64,000 nucleotides of DNA from Butyrivibrio sp. (GTDB taxonomy: Bacteria; Bacillota; Clostridia; Lachnospirales; Lachnospiraceae), in assembly GCF_017433805.1 (NCBI RefSeq), contig NZ_JAFRGN010000040.1:1-64000 (forward strand). The letters run 5' to 3'. Shown here piece after piece: positions 15,169 through 23,355 of the stretch. Numbering within the stretch: the stretch's first letter is position 1; the number at the start of each line of letters is the position of its first letter. The position numbers and the translations under genes are program-made. The notes under the pieces were generated by a model. It made no database searches. It worked only from the letters and a program-made list of their open reading frames with translations, and was not told where the DNA came from.

Positions 15169-17010
15169 TTAAATATACATATTGTCCATCAGTTCCTGCC
15201 TTGGAAGAAATGGGGCCAAATCCTCTAAAGGCGGGCTTGATAATGTTCCATCAGGATTTCTTCTGGCTGAGCTTTTAGGCTCCCACACCTGTGTTGTATC
15301 AGTAAACACTTCACACAACACTGCTCCCTTGGCCTCTAAAGCTCCCCCAAGCTTATCAGCCAACTCATCGCCAGTTTTTATGGAAAAATATTCAAAACCA
15401 AATGCATTTGCTATTTTCTCAAAGCTAGGGAACGCAAGATCCCCGCTTTCAGGGCCAATTCCAACCTTGGAATACTCAGAAAAGATGTTATTCTGCGTAA
15501 TCCTGATTGAATGATAACCATTATTATTTATAAGAAAGATCTTGATCGGTAGTTTGTTAGTGATAACTGTCTGCAACTCCTGAAGATTCATCATGATGCT
15601 TCCATCACCTTCGAGGCAGATAGTTTCTCGTCTTCCAGCACTTATACACATACCGATTGCTGCCGGAAGGCCGTATCCCATGCTGGCAACTCCGTTGTTA
15701 TTAAAAAATCTGGTGCCTTTTTTAATAAACCAGCTCTGATGACCAGCAACGCAGCACGCGCCATTACTAACAGCCGTAAGACTCTCCTCTGGCAATTTCT
15801 CCGAAAGAGTTCTCATAAAGCCGTATACATTAACCGGGGAACTTCCAGTATTCTTTTGCTTGTCAGAGACAACGGGGTATTTATTCTTCCATGCTATGCA
15901 CTGTTCTCTCCAGGCATCACATGGGCTTACCACTTCGGTACCTGCTGCAGAAGCCATCACCTCACAAAAATCCCTGGCATCTGCCCAGATTCTGTAATCC
16001 ACATGTATGGTGTGCTTGTCCATCTCAGCTCTGTCTATATCAACCATTATGACATGGGCTTCCCTGGCCCAGCTTGTCCAGGTGTAGCCCACCTGTCTGA
16101 TTGAAAGCCTGCTGCCTATTACCAGCAAAAGATCTGAATTCTGCACTGCAAAATTACCAGCACGGTCACCCATGTTTCCGCCTCTTCCGCAGTACAAAGG
16201 ATTATCATCTTCTATAAGATCTATTGAATCCCAGTAAGTACATACCGGTACTCCAAGCTTATCCACCATGGTTCTAAAAGCTTCAAAACCGCCAGATATG
16301 CGAACGCCGCCTCCTGCATAGATTACAGGTCTCTTGGCATTTCTGATAAGCTCTATGATATCTTTAGCTTTTTTAGCATCAAATCTGGGTGGAAGCTTTT
16401 CTTCATATCCCTCTTTTACCGGATCAAAGCCCTTTAGGCTATCCACATCCACATCTGTATTCTGGTAATTTACCGGCACATCGATCCATACAGGTCCCGG
16501 TCTTCCATTTCGCATCAGATACCAGGCTTTCTCCAGGTGGTATCTGATGTCTTCAGGCTTTTCCAACATAACTGCATACTTGCATATATGCTGTGTCATT
16601 CTGGTAATGTCATACTCCTGATCTCCCAAAGACCTTATATCATCATAGTCTCTGGTTTCAGAAGCACTCTCCATAAGCTGCTTCCAGTATCTTACTGTAG
16701 TATCAAATCGAACCTGACCACTAACGACAAACATAGGAAGAGAATCAAGCCAACCTCCCAACACACCAGTTATAGCATTAGTTCCGCCAGGGCCAGATGT
16801 AACACAAAGAGCAGCCACCTTATTCTCAAGTCTTGAATAACTCTCTGCTGCCATAGCTGCTCCCTGCTCATGATGAAACTGGGTGCACTTAATCCCATCG
16901 GCATGCCCAAAGGAATTATCCAAATACATAGCGCCACCGCCTACTACCATAAAGCAGTCGGTGACGCCTTTTCTTTTCAAAAAATCTACTATATAATCTG
17001 AAACCTTCAT
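15169..17010 (-). CDS. acetolactate-synthase-like TPP-dependent enzyme
   Basis: A 613-aa thiamine-diphosphate enzyme of the acetolactate synthase/pyruvate oxidase superfamily, with the three usual domains: Pyr (~1-170, catalytic Glu48 in HHEQGAAMA), central (~205-340) and PP (~385-560, GDGSIMMN...INNN cofactor and metal motif). It is unlikely to be the housekeeping valine-pathway enzyme: no ilvN or ilvC is near, and it is the last gene of a nucleotide-sugar operon. YerE, an ALS-like enzyme that adds an acetyl branch to a CDP-keto-sugar in yersiniose synthesis, is the best-known precedent. ATG at 17010 is 5 bp past the rfbF stop with GGTGA over that stop; an upstream TTG is less likely. The substrate is inference. 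Confidence 0.8.
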   Translation of the reverse strand: MKVSDYIVDFLKRKGVTDCFMVVGGGAMYLDNSFGHADGIKCTQFHHEQGAAMAAESYSRLENKVAALCVTSGPGGTNAITGVLGGWLDSLPMFVVSGQVRFDTTVRYWKQLMESASETRDYDDIRSLGDQEYDITRMTQHICKYAVMLEKPEDIRYHLEKAWYLMRNGRPGPVWIDVPVNYQNTDVDVDSLKGFDPVKEGYEEKLPPRFDAKKAKDIIELIRNAKRPVIYAGGGVRISGGFEAFRTMVDKLGVPVCTYWDSIDLIEDDNPLYCGRGGNMGDRAGNFAVQNSDLLLVIGSRLSIRQVGYTWTSWAREAHVIMVDIDRAEMDKHTIHVDYRIWADARDFCEVMASAAGTEVVSPCDAWREQCIAWKNKYPVVSDKQKNTGSSPVNVYGFMRTLSEKLPEESLTAVSNGACCVAGHQSWFIKKGTRFFNNNGVASMGYGLPAAIGMCISAGRRETICLEGDGSIMMNLQELQTVITNKLPIKIFLINNNGYHSIRITQNNIFSEYSKVGIGPESGDLAFPSFEKIANAFGFEYFSIKTGDELADKLGGALEAKGAVLCEVFTDTTQVWEPKSSARRNPDGTLSSPPLEDLAPFLPRQELMDNMYI

Positions 17011-17015
17011 ATTAT

Positions 17016-17795
17016 TCACCACTTTATCCAAGGAGCTCTTCCTGTCTCAATAAGACTGGATAGTTCATCTCTTTCTCTGGCAGTATCCATACACTTCCAA
17101 AAGCCATTGTACTCATAAGCTGCCATCTGTCCGTCTCTGACAAGATCATGCATAGGCTCTTTTTCAAAGAAAGTATTATCACCTTCTATGTAGTCAAAAA
17201 CGCCAGGTTCAAGCACCATGTATCCGCCGTTTATACGCGCGCCATCAATACTGGCTTTTTCTCTGAAGTCTCTGACGATAGATTTATCATCCCTGTCTAT
17301 ATCAAAAACACCAAATCTCTGACCAGCAAGAATTGCTGTAACAGTGGCTATTTTGCCGTGCTCCTTGTGGAACTTAAGAAGATCGTTCATGTCGATATCG
17401 CAAACGCCATCACCATAGGTCATAAAGAAGGTCTCATTACCTACATGCTCTTTGATTCTCTTGATACGGCCACCAGTCATAGTACTGTAACCAGTATCAA
17501 CAACTGTAACCTTCCAAGGCTCAGCCTTCTGTGAATGGAACTCCACCTTGCCATTATTGGCAAAATCAAAAGTCACATCGCAGTTATGGAGATAATAGTT
17601 GGCAAAGTACTCCTTGATTACCTCCTGCTTGTAACCTGCACAGATTATAAATTCATTGAATCCATGGTAGGAATATTCCTTCATGATATGCCAGAGAATA
17701 GGCTTACCACCTATCTCTATCATTGGCTTTGGTCTCAAATGGCTCTCTTCACTGATTCTTGTTCCAAAACCACCTGCTAAAATAACTACTTTCAT
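17016..17795 (-). CDS. rfbF: glucose-1-phosphate cytidylyltransferase
   Basis: A 259-aa nucleotidyltransferase making CDP-glucose from CTP and glucose-1-phosphate. The N-terminal LAGGFGTRISEESHLRPKPM signature, GGKPILWHIMKEYS and FIICAGYKQEVIKEYF are diagnostic of RfbF rather than RmlA or GalU; TYGDGVCDID near 130 supplies the metal Asp. Length is typical. It lies 78 bp after the polyol dehydrogenase and abuts the TPP enzyme. The usual next enzyme, CDP-glucose 4,6-dehydratase (RfbG), is absent from the window, which leaves the fate of CDP-glucose open. Confidence 0.93.
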   Translation of the reverse strand: MKVVILAGGFGTRISEESHLRPKPMIEIGGKPILWHIMKEYSYHGFNEFIICAGYKQEVIKEYFANYYLHNCDVTFDFANNGKVEFHSQKAEPWKVTVVDTGYSTMTGGRIKRIKEHVGNETFFMTYGDGVCDIDMNDLLKFHKEHGKIATVTAILAGQRFGVFDIDRDDKSIVRDFREKASIDGARINGGYMVLEPGVFDYIEGDNTFFEKEPMHDLVRDGQMAAYEYNGFWKCMDTARERDELSSLIETGRAPWIKW

Positions 17796-17873
17796 TTCTT
17801 ACAGTCAAATCCTTTCCAGAATGAACATATATGTCCACATAAACAAACATGATTTTAGCACATAAAATCTGAC

Positions 17874-18986
17874 TTAGGCCATTTTGACCATAATTTTCAC
17901 ATAATCCTCAGATTTTCGTTTCATTATATCAAGGCCTTTGTCTAAATCCTCTAATGCAAAGCAGTGTGTTACAAGCTGCTCAGGAGAAAACTCCATTCCA
18001 TTTCTCCTCTTGCGCTCCACAAGCCAGTCCAGGACAAATTGCCAATCATCCTGGTAGTTCTTTTTGCGTCCTGACCTTCCTTCATAGGATGAATTCCAGG
18101 TACCCAGAACTGTCATTTGATTGCGCAGTATTTTCCAATAGGTCTCTCTTGTAAGCTCCATATCAGAAGCAGGATTTCCCACCAGCATAACCGTTCCATG
18201 AGGCCCTGTACTCCTGATTGCCTGCTCATAGCTCTCAGAACGTCCTATACATTCAAAGTAATAATCAACCCCCTTCCCATCAAGAATGCTCTTCACAAAA
18301 GCAGAGGTGTCATTATATCTGACATCACAGTAATCCTGCTCAAAAAATCCCATGTCCATGAGCATCTCTTTCTGAATATCTTTATTCCCTATGCAGTAGG
18401 TCATTGGAAAGCCAATGTCTCTTATAAACATGGCAGTCAAAAGACCTATGGTTCCCAGACCACACACCAATACCGTCACGTCGTCATAGTCTGGATTTAT
18501 CTTGTACTTATCAGTTAAAAGACCTGCTCTCTTTATAGCATGTACAGCAACACCCATAGGTTCCAGCATGGCTGCTTCCATATCAGACACTTCATCAGGA
18601 AGAGATATCAGATTCCATATAGGTACAGATACATATTCCGCAAAACCGCCATCACACCTTGATCCCAGGTAATTATAGTTTTCGCACATCTCATAAAAGC
18701 CGCTCTGGCACTGCGAGCAGCTCTTACATGGAATAAGAGGATATACACCAACTCTTTTCCCTACAAGAGATGGTTTATCTTTGCACTCCTCAACTACACC
18801 AGAAAACTCATGTCCCGGAATAAGCGGCATGTTGTGTGCCCCAGTCTTAAAGATCCTTGGAATATCAGAGCCACAGATTCCACAGTAAGACACCTTAACA
18901 AGAGCCTCTCCCTTTTTAGGAACCGGCTTATCAAGCTCTGCGTATTTAATATTTCCAATACCATACAGTACCTGTGCCTTCATCAT
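17874..18986 (-). CDS. zinc-dependent polyol(-phosphate) dehydrogenase, GatD/TarJ-like
   Basis: A 370-aa medium-chain dehydrogenase. Catalytic zinc ligands are Cys38 (GICGSD), His59 and Glu60 (GHEFSG); structural zinc is bound by Cys87, 90, 93 and 101; the NAD(P) motif GLGTIG is near residue 176. The closest match I recognise is galactitol-1-phosphate dehydrogenase (GICGSDIPRIFKTGAH is nearly shared). Placed 11 bp after an IspD/TarI-type cytidylyltransferase, it probably reduces a ketose phosphate to the alditol phosphate that is then activated with CTP, as TarJ does for ribitol-5-phosphate in CDP-ribitol synthesis. The exact polyol is not known. Confidence 0.85.
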   Translation of the reverse strand: MMKAQVLYGIGNIKYAELDKPVPKKGEALVKVSYCGICGSDIPRIFKTGAHNMPLIPGHEFSGVVEECKDKPSLVGKRVGVYPLIPCKSCSQCQSGFYEMCENYNYLGSRCDGGFAEYVSVPIWNLISLPDEVSDMEAAMLEPMGVAVHAIKRAGLLTDKYKINPDYDDVTVLVCGLGTIGLLTAMFIRDIGFPMTYCIGNKDIQKEMLMDMGFFEQDYCDVRYNDTSAFVKSILDGKGVDYYFECIGRSESYEQAIRSTGPHGTVMLVGNPASDMELTRETYWKILRNQMTVLGTWNSSYEGRSGRKKNYQDDWQFVLDWLVERKRRNGMEFSPEQLVTHCFALEDLDKGLDIMKRKSEDYVKIMVKMA

Positions 18987-18997
18987 GTACCTTCCTG

Positions 18998-19708
18998 TTA
19001 ATCATTATTTACAACATGAATTGCTCTTTCCATGTCCTCTTTGGTTGTGATCTTGAAATTCCTCTGATCTCCCGGAATCATCGCCACATCCATTCCTGCC
19101 ATTATTGCAACCTCTGTGGAGCCTTTGATCATGAGAATCTTATCCGGTAAAAGATCTTCATTAGCCTTAAGGTATTTGTCATACCAAAAAGCTTCTGGCG
19201 CCTGGCCTGCATATATATGATTGCGATTTAGAAGTTCATCAACCTTCTGCCCGCTTCTACTAAAGTAAACGGTATCGTTCATTGGAATAACTGGCATAGC
19301 TCCATCATGCTGATCAAGTGCCAAAAGACATTCATCAACCGTCTCTTTTGTAACAAAAGGCCTTGCTGCATCATGGATTATTATTCCATCTATTGTTTCT
19401 TTTCCCAGCATATCGCCTATGTCCTTCATTGCGTTATAAATAGAGAGCTGCCTGTTTTCCCCAGGATCGGAAAAGCCTAGAAACTTCTCACCTATAGGAG
19501 AATCAGTATCTTCAAACATTGCATCCTCTATTTTCTCTCTATAAGCCTTATCAGCCACAATCTGGATATTTCCCACATACTCAGATTCTGCAAATGCTCT
19601 CATGCTGTGGAGTATCATCATCTGTCCGGATAGCTCCAGAAACTGCTTGGGCATATCACCGCCTAGTCTTGAACCAGTTCCGCCTGCTAGAATAATCGCA
19701 ATGTTCAT
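18998..19708 (-). CDS. IspD/TarI-family cytidylyltransferase
   Basis: A 236-aa enzyme with the CTP-binding start AIILAGGTGSRLGGDMPKQF, the NRQLSIYNA segment, IIHDAARPFV near 113 and the C-terminal NFKITTKEDM, all typical of the IspD family. Members act either on methylerythritol-4-phosphate or, as TarI/Bcs1, on ribitol-5-phosphate. The GGDMPKQF variant and the partner polyol dehydrogenase favour the D-ribitol-5-phosphate (or related alditol phosphate) activity giving a CDP-alditol for wall teichoic-acid-like or capsule polymers. It is first in its operon; GGAG lies before ATG and a good promoter is upstream. A housekeeping isoprenoid role cannot be fully excluded. Confidence 0.88.
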   Translation of the reverse strand: MNIAIILAGGTGSRLGGDMPKQFLELSGQMMILHSMRAFAESEYVGNIQIVADKAYREKIEDAMFEDTDSPIGEKFLGFSDPGENRQLSIYNAMKDIGDMLGKETIDGIIIHDAARPFVTKETVDECLLALDQHDGAMPVIPMNDTVYFSRSGQKVDELLNRNHIYAGQAPEAFWYDKYLKANEDLLPDKILMIKGSTEVAIMAGMDVAMIPGDQRNFKITTKEDMERAIHVVNND

Positions 19709-19771
19709 AGGACTCCTTTTTCTTTAAAGCTTCATATAATTAACATCCAATCTCCGCTAATTCATACAATA

Positions 19772-19800
19772 ATTATACGAAATAAAGCACCGCATCGCAA
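19772..19800 (-). promoter_or_regulatory. promoter for the CDP-sugar operon
   Basis: On the minus strand TTGCGA (plus 19795-19800) and a perfect TATAAT (plus 19772-19777) are 17 bp apart. The -35 box lies inside the hairpin that ends the upstream gene, so termination and initiation share sequence. Confidence 0.65.
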
Positions 19801-19816
19801 ACTGCGACCGGTGCTT
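19785..19816 (-). terminator. hairpin ending the nonapeptide-repeat protein gene
   Basis: AAGCACCG (19785-19792) pairs with CGGTGCTT (19809-19816), with an inner CGCA/TGCG stem. On the minus strand it is followed by TATTT, a short U-rich stretch 29 bp past the stop codon. Confidence 0.6.
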
Positions 19817-19844
19817 ATTTACTGGTATTTCTATATTTATTCAC

Positions 19845-21605
19845 TTATTCTGGCTGAGTACTAGCAGTGCTTGCAGCCTCTGTACTTACTGCTTCTGCCT
19901 CAGCTTCTGATTCTTTACTGGTACTATCTGCTTCTGTAGCCTTTTCCACAGTTTCTGTCTTCTCTTCAAAAGAGCCGCTGTCCTCTACTATGATTACTTC
20001 CTCTGTACTGTCAGGCTCTGTCGTCTCTTTGATGTCTGTACCTTTAGTTTCCTCGTCCTCTATAACCTCACCTTCAAGGCCTTCGGAATCTATCACATCT
20101 GTAGTATCTACCACTTCTTTTTCAGCATCTTTGGCAGCTTCTTTAAGAGCCTTTATCATGTCTGCCTTTAACTTCTGGAACTGTTCATCGGCGAGCTTGT
20201 CAACTTCCTCTTCAATGAGTCTTTCCAGTTCTTCCTCAAGCACTGTCTTGAACTGGTTAGTTGCCAACTTGATAAGGGCTTCTTTTCTTAGCTTTGCTAT
20301 CTTTTCACTGCGCAGCTCTGCCTGACTCTTTTCCTCATCTTTATCTTTACTTGGAGCAGTTTCTGCATACAGATCATTATTCTCATCTGATTCTTCTGCT
20401 TCTTCTGCAGCATCTAGGGCTTCGGATGCATCAGAAGCTTCTGGAACTTCCTCTTCATCGATTATCAGAATTTCTTCTTCATCATCTTCCTTTGTTACCG
20501 GAGTTGTAGGATATACTTTGCTCTCTATGATAGAAATGGAAGGAGTATAGTTTTCAAGATACTTTGCTACCAGCTCCTCAATCTCTGATTCATACTTTTC
20601 AACTTCCTGATCGAGCTCATCCTTTTCAGGCTCTATAGGCTCCGTCTGCCAGGAAACAGATATTGTAGGTACCTCCTCCAGTAAGTCCCAGTTGCCCTCT
20701 GTATTACAATCAGCACAGATATTAAAGGAGAAGGAATCAAAAACTTCTTCATCTACATCTTCAGCTATTACATAATCATATCTGTCACTATCCTCATTCC
20801 AGCTAAAGCTGTAGGTTCCGTCAGGTGCTGCTGCCAGAATAACTTCCATCTGAGCTTCACCGTACTCAGTCATGACAGATCTGATACCTTCATTATCACA
20901 AAGAGCCATGAAAATGCTAGGCTCACTTCCACTAAGCTGTGATCTGCTGTCTACGAAATCTATTCCGCCAGGATTAGTAATATTTGCCTTTATAGTCAGG
21001 CGTACTGGCACATTGCCATGATTAACTACAGTAAGAGTATCACTATTACTTGAGAACAGATAGTCACCACTGGTGTTTTTGAATAGCACAGTTGCGCCCT
21101 CTTCAACACGTCCGCCGCCGTATTTGGCCGCATCTGTCCCATAGATAAGTCCCAAAGGATCAATGATAAAATCAAATGGGCTATCCTCACCAATTATAGG
21201 CATTTTAACATTTACTACATCAACCGGGTGTTTATCACTGTCGACCTGACGAATAAGATCTATTTCATCAATCTGTGATACAAGACTTTCAAGATCAATC
21301 TTTTCTAAAAGAGCTTCTTTATCTATGGACTCTCTTACTGCATCCACGTCAACAAAAGATCTAAGGTCATCTCTATCAATGAGTGCCCAGATCTCTTCTT
21401 CATCTATATCATATTTGTTTTCTTCGTCTGTAAGCTCAGTATCAAGGGCTTCTTCCTTGTCCTCATAGTCTGACGCACTACTACCAGAGCCGAAGACGAC
21501 TACTTCGTCAACGCCTGTAGCAAAGGTCATAACTGGGCAGGTAGCTACCAAAACTACTGATAACACAGCGCCAATTCCCATCCTTAGGTATTTTCGAGTC
21601 AACAT
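19845..21605 (-). CDS. secreted acidic protein with nonapeptide repeats
   Basis: A 586-aa protein I cannot assign to a known family. Residues 1-30 are a signal peptide (basic start, hydrophobic core, TFAT-G). Residues 76-121 hold five tandem 9-residue units of pattern [IV]D-x-[DE]-x-[LV]-x-x-x. Residues ~130-330 look like a beta-rich extracellular domain, with a single CADC pair near 300. Residues ~330-510 are Lys/Glu-rich with predicted coiled coil (LEEELERLIEEEVDKLADEQ). The last ~70 residues are Glu/Thr/Ser-rich and disordered, with no visible wall anchor. ATG at 21605 follows GGAGGG and gives the signal peptide; an earlier in-frame ATG does not. Monogenic, with its own -10 box and terminator. 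Confidence 0.82.
   Translation of the reverse strand: MLTRKYLRMGIGAVLSVVLVATCPVMTFATGVDEVVVFGSGSSASDYEDKEEALDTELTDEENKYDIDEEEIWALIDRDDLRSFVDVDAVRESIDKEALLEKIDLESLVSQIDEIDLIRQVDSDKHPVDVVNVKMPIIGEDSPFDFIIDPLGLIYGTDAAKYGGGRVEEGATVLFKNTSGDYLFSSNSDTLTVVNHGNVPVRLTIKANITNPGGIDFVDSRSQLSGSEPSIFMALCDNEGIRSVMTEYGEAQMEVILAAAPDGTYSFSWNEDSDRYDYVIAEDVDEEVFDSFSFNICADCNTEGNWDLLEEVPTISVSWQTEPIEPEKDELDQEVEKYESEIEELVAKYLENYTPSISIIESKVYPTTPVTKEDDEEEILIIDEEEVPEASDASEALDAAEEAEESDENNDLYAETAPSKDKDEEKSQAELRSEKIAKLRKEALIKLATNQFKTVLEEELERLIEEEVDKLADEQFQKLKADMIKALKEAAKDAEKEVVDTTDVIDSEGLEGEVIEDEETKGTDIKETTEPDSTEEVIIVEDSGSFEEKTETVEKATEADSTSKESEAEAEAVSTEAASTASTQPE
21243..21380 (-). repeat. five tandem nonapeptide-coding units
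   Basis: Codes for IDRDDLRSF, VDVDAVRES, IDKEALLEK, IDLESLVSQ and IDEIDLIRQ in tandem. The repeats are clear at protein level but diverged in DNA, so they are an old structural repeat. Confidence 0.7.
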
Positions 21606-21647
21606 CCTTGTCCCTCCAATTACAAAAAACCTAATACTAGTGCATAT

Positions 21648-21653
21648 ATTATA
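21648..21653 (-). promoter_or_regulatory. -10 box for the nonapeptide-repeat protein gene
   Basis: A perfect TATAAT on the minus strand, ~45 bp before the start codon. No convincing -35 box was found at 16-18 bp. Confidence 0.4.
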
Positions 21654-21724
21654 TCGGCAAACCATAAAAAATCATTAGACTTTATAGTAATTTAATAAAA
21701 TATTAATACTAGGAAGCATAGGTA

Positions 21725-21776
21725 TTGCCATTAATGTAGTCTCGTGTTATATTATATGTAGTAATCAATACTACAT
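21725..21776 (+). promoter_or_regulatory. promoter and 8-bp inverted repeat for the 85-aa gene
   Basis: TTGCCA (21725-21730), 17-bp spacer, TATATT (21748-21753). Immediately after comes ATGTAGTA-ATCAA-TACTACAT (21756-21776), a perfect 8-bp inverted repeat at the expected start of transcription, either an operator or a 5' mRNA hairpin. Confidence 0.55.
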
Positions 21777-21814
21777 GTGATTATTTTAATAACCACAAAA
21801 TTGGAGGTTACATT

Positions 21815-22072
21815 ATGACTTCAAAAGAACTCAAGAAATATTTCAAAGATCATCTGGTACCTAAGAAGCTTTACAAGATAGGTGGCCATCACAAGAATAG
21901 AATATGTCTCGACAAGACAGATAAGGGCTGGGCTGTTTTCTTCCAGGATAACAAGGAGCGCATCGGTGTTATGAACTTCGTAGATGAAGCTTCTGCCTGC
22001 AACACAATGAAGGATGAGCTCAGAAAACTTATGGAGCAGCTCTACGGTATTACATGGGCTCCAGCCAAATAA
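21815..22072 (+). CDS. 85-aa orphan cytoplasmic protein
   Basis: An 85-aa basic protein with an excellent ribosome site (GGAGG seven bases before ATG), its own promoter and its own terminator, so it is certainly expressed. It begins with a short amphipathic helix (ELKKYFKDHLVP), then beta-rich LYKIGGHHKNRICLDK and GWAVFFQDNKERIGVMNF, ending in a helix with NTMKDELRKLMEQL. No signal peptide or membrane segment. I do not recognise the family; the size and strand-strand-helix plan are seen in small regulators and immunity proteins, but nothing specific can be claimed. It is one of only two plus-strand genes in the window. Confidence 0.8.
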   Translation: MTSKELKKYFKDHLVPKKLYKIGGHHKNRICLDKTDKGWAVFFQDNKERIGVMNFVDEASACNTMKDELRKLMEQLYGITWAPAK

Positions 22073-22097
22073 GAATATTGTGCATGTCATGCATTAT

Positions 22098-22140
22098 AAA
22101 AGGAAATGCCTGTTAAACAGTAATAGGCATTTCCTTTTTT
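22098..22140. terminator. strong bidirectional terminator
   Basis: AAAAGGAAATGCCT (22098-22111) pairs perfectly with AGGCATTTCCTTTT (22125-22138), with a 13-base loop. T-tract on both strands. It ends the 85-aa gene and the convergent ~42-kb polysaccharide operon. Confidence 0.9.
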
Positions 22141-22146
22141 GTTTTC

Positions 22147-23355
22147 TCAAATAATTCTATTGATAACTGAAACTGCAGCCAGGACCGCTCCCTGCCCCCA
22201 TGGGTAATTGCCATAAGTCTGGTAATGTACTGCAAAATCATCACAGGAGCTAAGAGCATCCATGACTATTCCATCCTTAACGTGCTCTAACATTGACTCT
22301 TTGGCCTTCAGAAGGCTATCCCTGACTCTCTCTTTTTGTTTCTCATCCTTGTCAAAAAGACCTGCTTCGTAGCCCTTGGCCATAGAATAAGCAATCATTC
22401 CCGTTGCAGACATATCAATATGGCCATCAACAGCATTTATCTGCCAGCTAAAGCCGCCATCTTCTCTCTGATAATCCATGGCCGTTTCGCATAGCTCCAC
22501 ATACCATGGAAGCAGATCAAAGATGGACCACTCTTTTTTATCCTCAATCTTCCTGCTAAGCTCCTGCTCCAGGATAGCAGCCTGAGAAAGTCCAAGCATC
22601 ATCCATCCATGAGTTCTTCCCCAGCCAAGTATACCTTTTCTTTCACAGATAGCTTCGCCTTTCTGGTCGTATTGATCCCTGGAAATCTGATATCCGTGGT
22701 ACAAAAGGCCGCTCTTAGAGTCTCTTCCATATTTGTAATAGTTCATGAACTGAACATATATCTTACCTACAATAGACAAATAATCCGATGAATTGTAATA
22801 ATAAAGGTCATTCTGGGTATTCTCACCATATGAGTTTTCTCCGGCAACAAACTTATCCCTGACCTCTGCTGCCATAAACATAGTTGCCTGGCCGATTCCA
22901 TCAGCAAAAATATTTGTATTGTTCCTGCCAGGATTGTAAATTATTGATCCAAGGCTGTCTGTTTTAGCTACTTTGAGGTATTCCCTTATAATATCCCGAC
23001 CTTTTCTGTAGATATCAGAGCTGTCTCCTTCAGATAATCCCAGCATGCTATAGCCAGCCAGTGCATCATCCACAAAGCGTATCCTGCTGCCATACTTGTC
23101 ACGCCACAGGCTCATATGAGCATCCAGCGCCTTGCGTATTCTGCTCTCAAGCTCTGGCTGTTCCTTACAATTACATATTGCCTCTGACAGTCCCAGCATC
23201 AGCATTCCTGATGGCCAGAACATTGGGTCCTTGGTTCTGACAGACCTTCCCAGCAATTTCTTGACCATATCCTTGGCCTTCTGAGAAGGAGTGACTTTCA
23301 TTATATTCCCAAGTTCTTCTGCGGTCTTTGTAACTAACAGTTCATATCCACTCAT
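22147..23355 (-). CDS. GH88/GH105-like six-hairpin glycosidase
   Basis: A 402-aa cytoplasmic (alpha/alpha)6-barrel protein. NTNIFADGIGQATMFMAAE near residue 155 aligns with the catalytic Asp loop of GH105; GLLYHGYQ near 225, LGWGRTHGWMMLGL near 245, GGFSWQI near 305 and the C-terminal YGNYPWGQGAVL complete the pattern. Such enzymes hydrolyse 4,5-unsaturated uronyl ends. Here it is the last gene of the polysaccharide operon, overlapping the Wzx flippase by 4 bp, where no pectin genes occur. It may process the locus's own uronic-acid polymer or a lyase product of it; the identity of the substrate is inference. It is well diverged from the GH105 at 2950-4095. Confidence 0.8.
   Translation of the reverse strand: MSGYELLVTKTAEELGNIMKVTPSQKAKDMVKKLLGRSVRTKDPMFWPSGMLMLGLSEAICNCKEQPELESRIRKALDAHMSLWRDKYGSRIRFVDDALAGYSMLGLSEGDSSDIYRKGRDIIREYLKVAKTDSLGSIIYNPGRNNTNIFADGIGQATMFMAAEVRDKFVAGENSYGENTQNDLYYYNSSDYLSIVGKIYVQFMNYYKYGRDSKSGLLYHGYQISRDQYDQKGEAICERKGILGWGRTHGWMMLGLSQAAILEQELSRKIEDKKEWSIFDLLPWYVELCETAMDYQREDGGFSWQINAVDGHIDMSATGMIAYSMAKGYEAGLFDKDEKQKERVRDSLLKAKESMLEHVKDGIVMDALSSCDDFAVHYQTYGNYPWGQGAVLAAVSVINRII

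Noticed and set aside
15138..15178. GTATATTT/AAATATAC inverted repeat after the TPP enzyme as a terminator
   Set aside because: Stem is wholly A/T apart from the terminal pair, the loop is long, and no U-tract follows on the minus strand.
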